Assembly: GCA_014801735.1 (NCBI GenBank)
Contig: JAAVDO010000007.1
Span: 36,606-53,777, forward strand
Length of the DNA: 17,172 nt
Direction of reading: 5' to 3'
Origin: Bacteroides sp.
Lineage (GTDB): Bacteria; Bacteroidota; Bacteroidia; Bacteroidales; Muribaculaceae
In this document: positions 15,114-17,172 of the stretch, in pieces
How the letters are laid out: every line of letters begins with the position of its first letter
Position numbering within the stretch: the stretch's first letter is position 1
Position numbers and translations under genes: made by a program
The notes under the pieces: generated by a model
The model's input: the letters and a program-made list of their open reading frames with translations, nothing else
What the model was told of the DNA's origin: nothing
Database searches by the model: none

Positions 15114-16319
15114 ATGTGGAGCGAAGAATCAATCAATAACTACCTGACCGAGTGGCGCGACCACTATCTGAACGATCTTACCGCAGATATCCTTCCCTTC
15201 TGGCTCGAACATGGCGCCGATCCCGTGAACGGCGGCGTCTATACATGTGTTGACCGCGAAGGCAAGCTCATGGACACCACCAAATCGGTCTGGTTCCAGG
15301 GCAGATGCGGCTTCATCTACTCGTATGCCTACAACAACGTGCGCCAGTCGCCCGAATATCTCACCATGGCGAAGAGCTGTATCGACTTCATCGAGGCCCA
15401 CTGCTTCGACAAGGACGGCAGAATGTATTTCGAGGTGATGGCCGACGGCACTCCCCTGCGCAAGCGCAGATACGTTTTCTCGGAGTGTTTCGCAGCGATA
15501 GCAATGGCCGAATACAGCATTGCAAGCGGCGACACAGATTATGCCGAAAAGGCCCGCAAGCTTTTCCACGACATAGTCGGATTCGTCGAGACACCCGGAG
15601 TCCTCGAACCGAAATACCTGCCTACGCTCAAGGCAATCGGCCATAGCATAACCATGATTCTGATCAACACGGCCGCCGTTGTGCGCCGCGCCCTTCCGGC
15701 TGGCCAGAGCGATCCGCTGCTCGACGAACAGACCGAACGTTCGCTCGAACTGATACGCACCCGTTTCATGCACCCAGAAGTCAAGGCTCTGCTCGAGATG
15801 GTGACACCCGACGGTGAAATCATCGATACCCTTAACGGCCGTACAGTAAACCCGGGCCACTGCATCGAGACCTCATGGTTCATCATGGACGAGGCCGTGC
15901 GCCGCAACGATCCGGAGCTCAAGGAAACCGCACTACAGATATTCGACTGGGCATGGGAAGCCGGCTGGGACCAGCAATATGGCGGTATAATCAACTTTGT
16001 AGACTGCAAGGGATTCCCGAATCAGGACTACTCGCAGGACATGAAGTTCTGGTGGCCGCAGACCGAGGCGATCATCGCAACCCTCTATGCTTACAAGATG
16101 ACAGGAGATACAAAATATCTCGACATGCACCGTCTGGTTAACGAATGGACCTACGAACATCTTCCGGATCCCACTTTCGGCGAATGGTTCGGCTATCTTC
16201 ACCGCGACGGCTCGGTTGCACAGCCTGCCAAGGGTAACATCTTCAAAGGACCGTTCCACATTCCCCGCATGATGATCCGCAGCGCCATGCTGATCAATGA
16301 TATTCTTGCCGGTAAATAA
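15114..16319 (+). CDS. nanE: N-acylglucosamine 2-epimerase (ManNAc to GlcNAc), AGE family
   Basis: A 401-residue (alpha/alpha)6-barrel epimerase, the same length as renin-binding protein (AGE). It converts ManNAc released by the lyase into GlcNAc without phosphorylation; this is the Bacteroides-type sialic acid route, unlike the ManNAc-6-P route of E. coli. His249 in NPGHCIETSW and His382 in GPFHIPRMM match the two catalytic histidines of the family. WFQGRCGFIYSYAY (60-73) and KFWWPQTEAI (311-320) line the barrel. The frame is open to 15069, but that start lies inside the promoter, so the ATG at 15114 is chosen. The esterase gene starts 7 nt after the stop. A GlcNAc kinase (RokA-type) must be encoded elsewhere. 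Confidence 0.95.
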   Translation: MWSEESINNYLTEWRDHYLNDLTADILPFWLEHGADPVNGGVYTCVDREGKLMDTTKSVWFQGRCGFIYSYAYNNVRQSPEYLTMAKSCIDFIEAHCFDKDGRMYFEVMADGTPLRKRRYVFSECFAAIAMAEYSIASGDTDYAEKARKLFHDIVGFVETPGVLEPKYLPTLKAIGHSITMILINTAAVVRRALPAGQSDPLLDEQTERSLELIRTRFMHPEVKALLEMVTPDGEIIDTLNGRTVNPGHCIETSWFIMDEAVRRNDPELKETALQIFDWAWEAGWDQQYGGIINFVDCKGFPNQDYSQDMKFWWPQTEAIIATLYAYKMTGDTKYLDMHRLVNEWTYEHLPDPTFGEWFGYLHRDGSVAQPAKGNIFKGPFHIPRMMIRSAMLINDILAGK

Positions 16320-16326
16320 GAGTATC

Positions 16327-17172
16327 ATGATACGCAGAATTCTCACCTGCCTTGTCCTTGCCGTAGCACTGACATTCGGCGCAAGCGCCGGAAAGCCTGT
16401 GCGTGTGGCCTGCGTCGGCAACAGTATCACTTACGGTTTTCTGGTGGAGGACCGTGAGCACAACTCTTATCCAGCCAAGCTGGGACAGATGCTGGGACAA
16501 GATTATACCGTAGGCAATTTCGGCCATTCGGGCACTACCCTTCTGCGGAAGGGACACAATCCGTATGTAAGTCAACCCGAGTATCAGGCGTCGCTCGACT
16601 TCAATCCAGACGTGGTACTGATCCACCTGGGCGTGAACGACACCGATCCCCGCAACTGGCCGGAATACGGAGATCACTTCGTTGAAGACTATCTGGCTCT
16701 GATCGATTCCTACCGCAAGGTTAATCCCGATGTAAGAATAATCATTTCGAAACTGACACCGCTGCTGGCCGGTCACTTCCGCTTCGAGAGCGGCACCCGC
16801 GACTGGCGCAAGGAGATCAACAAGGCCATCGAGCGTGTAGCCGAGATAGCCAATGTGGAGCTGACCGATTTCGGGGCTCCGCTGCTCGACCGCCCCAATC
16901 TGATTCCCGAGAACATACATCCGAACGCCGAGGGCGCACAGGTGATGGCAAACACCGCCTACGGAGCCATAACCAGCGATCACGGCGGCCTGTGGCTGCC
17001 TCCGGTGTATGGCAACGGTATGGTGCTCCAGCAGCTCCGTCCCATACGGATAGCCGGTCAGGCCAACAGCGGCACACCGGTAACCGTGACGCTCGGCGAT
17101 GACAAGGCTACCGCAGTAGCCGGAATCGACGGCAACTGGCACGTAGACCTCCCGGCGCGTCCGGCAGCCCGC
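16327..17172 (+). CDS. SGNH hydrolase / sialate O-acetylesterase, two-domain (3' end outside window)
   Basis: There are 282 codons, open at the right edge. MIRRILTCLVLAVALTFGAS is a signal peptide, so the enzyme acts in the periplasm or at the surface. An SGNH domain (about 24-215) has block I GNSIT with Ser33, block II Gly66/Gly69, block III GVND (102-105) and block V ENIHPN with His198. In block V the usual Asp of DxxH is Glu195. From about 225 a second domain begins (YGNGMVLQQLRPIRIAG), the typical start of the SASA sialate O-acetylesterase fold; most of it is cut off. Together they resemble the two-module sialic acid esterases (NanS/EstA) of Tannerella and Bacteroides. It would deacetylate host sialic acid so that sialidase and lyase can act. 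It sits 7 nt after nanE in the same operon. Confidence 0.87.
   Translation, partial: MIRRILTCLVLAVALTFGASAGKPVRVACVGNSITYGFLVEDREHNSYPAKLGQMLGQDYTVGNFGHSGTTLLRKGHNPYVSQPEYQASLDFNPDVVLIHLGVNDTDPRNWPEYGDHFVEDYLALIDSYRKVNPDVRIIISKLTPLLAGHFRFESGTRDWRKEINKAIERVAEIANVELTDFGAPLLDRPNLIPENIHPNAEGAQVMANTAYGAITSDHGGLWLPPVYGNGMVLQQLRPIRIAGQANSGTPVTVTLGDDKATAVAGIDGNWHVDLPARPAAR

Noticed and set aside
16294..17142. 282-codon minus-strand open frame at the right end
   Set aside because: It is antisense to the sialate O-acetylesterase gene, which has a signal peptide, SGNH blocks and operon context. The true gene runs on the plus strand and is open at the window edge.
1..17172. Mobile element, CRISPR, phage or tRNA signatures
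   Set aside because: I found no transposase, integrase, spaced direct repeats, attachment-site duplications or cloverleaf sequences on either strand.

Overview
The window looks like chromosomal DNA of a gut-type Bacteroidales. GC content is high for that order, and Muribaculaceae is my best guess, which is inference only. The evidence is threefold: promoters of the Bacteroidetes type (TAnnTTTG, once with an upstream TTTG at 20 nt) instead of classical -35/-10 boxes; few Shine-Dalgarno sites; and the gene repertoire, namely a C10 protease with a type IX secretion tail, an M64 peptidase, and AGE-type sialic acid catabolism. I see no tRNA, rRNA, CRISPR array, insertion sequence or prophage.

Layout. 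(1) 1-2925: the C-terminal two thirds of rpoC, open at the left edge, followed by terminator hairpins. (2) 3129-6221, minus strand: a secreted multidomain C10 (streptopain-like) cysteine protease, convergent with rpoC. (3) 6488-8077: a regulatory module. An ECF sigma factor and a small two-TM protein form an operon, and a second small membrane protein is transcribed divergently from it. The 138-nt divergent gap holds two near-identical ECF-type promoters, TGTAAC-N16-CGTCTAAAG, one facing each way, around an 18-bp A/T palindrome. I read this as a self-activating sigma circuit that also drives the divergent gene; it is the most interesting signal here. The sigma mRNA from this promoter would be leaderless or nearly so. 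(4) 8210-9490: a secreted M64 (IgA-peptidase-like) metallopeptidase whose promoter is bracketed by a perfect 10-bp inverted repeat. (5) 9545-14952: metG, ansA (type I asparaginase), an MFS transporter (NanT-like) and N-acetylneuraminate lyase (NanA/NanL), all tightly spaced and closed by a strong terminator. (6) 15114 to the right edge: a second sialic acid unit with its own clear promoter, holding the AGE-type epimerase nanE and a truncated SGNH/sialate O-acetylesterase.

How the genes fit together. The last four genes form a Bacteroidetes-type sialic acid pathway. The esterase removes O-acetyl groups, the MFS protein imports Neu5Ac, the lyase gives ManNAc and pyruvate, and the epimerase converts ManNAc to GlcNAc. 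The next kinase (RokA-type) is not in the window. With two secreted proteases flanking the sigma module, the stretch suggests life on host mucus and host protein, placed directly beside the core RNA polymerase gene.
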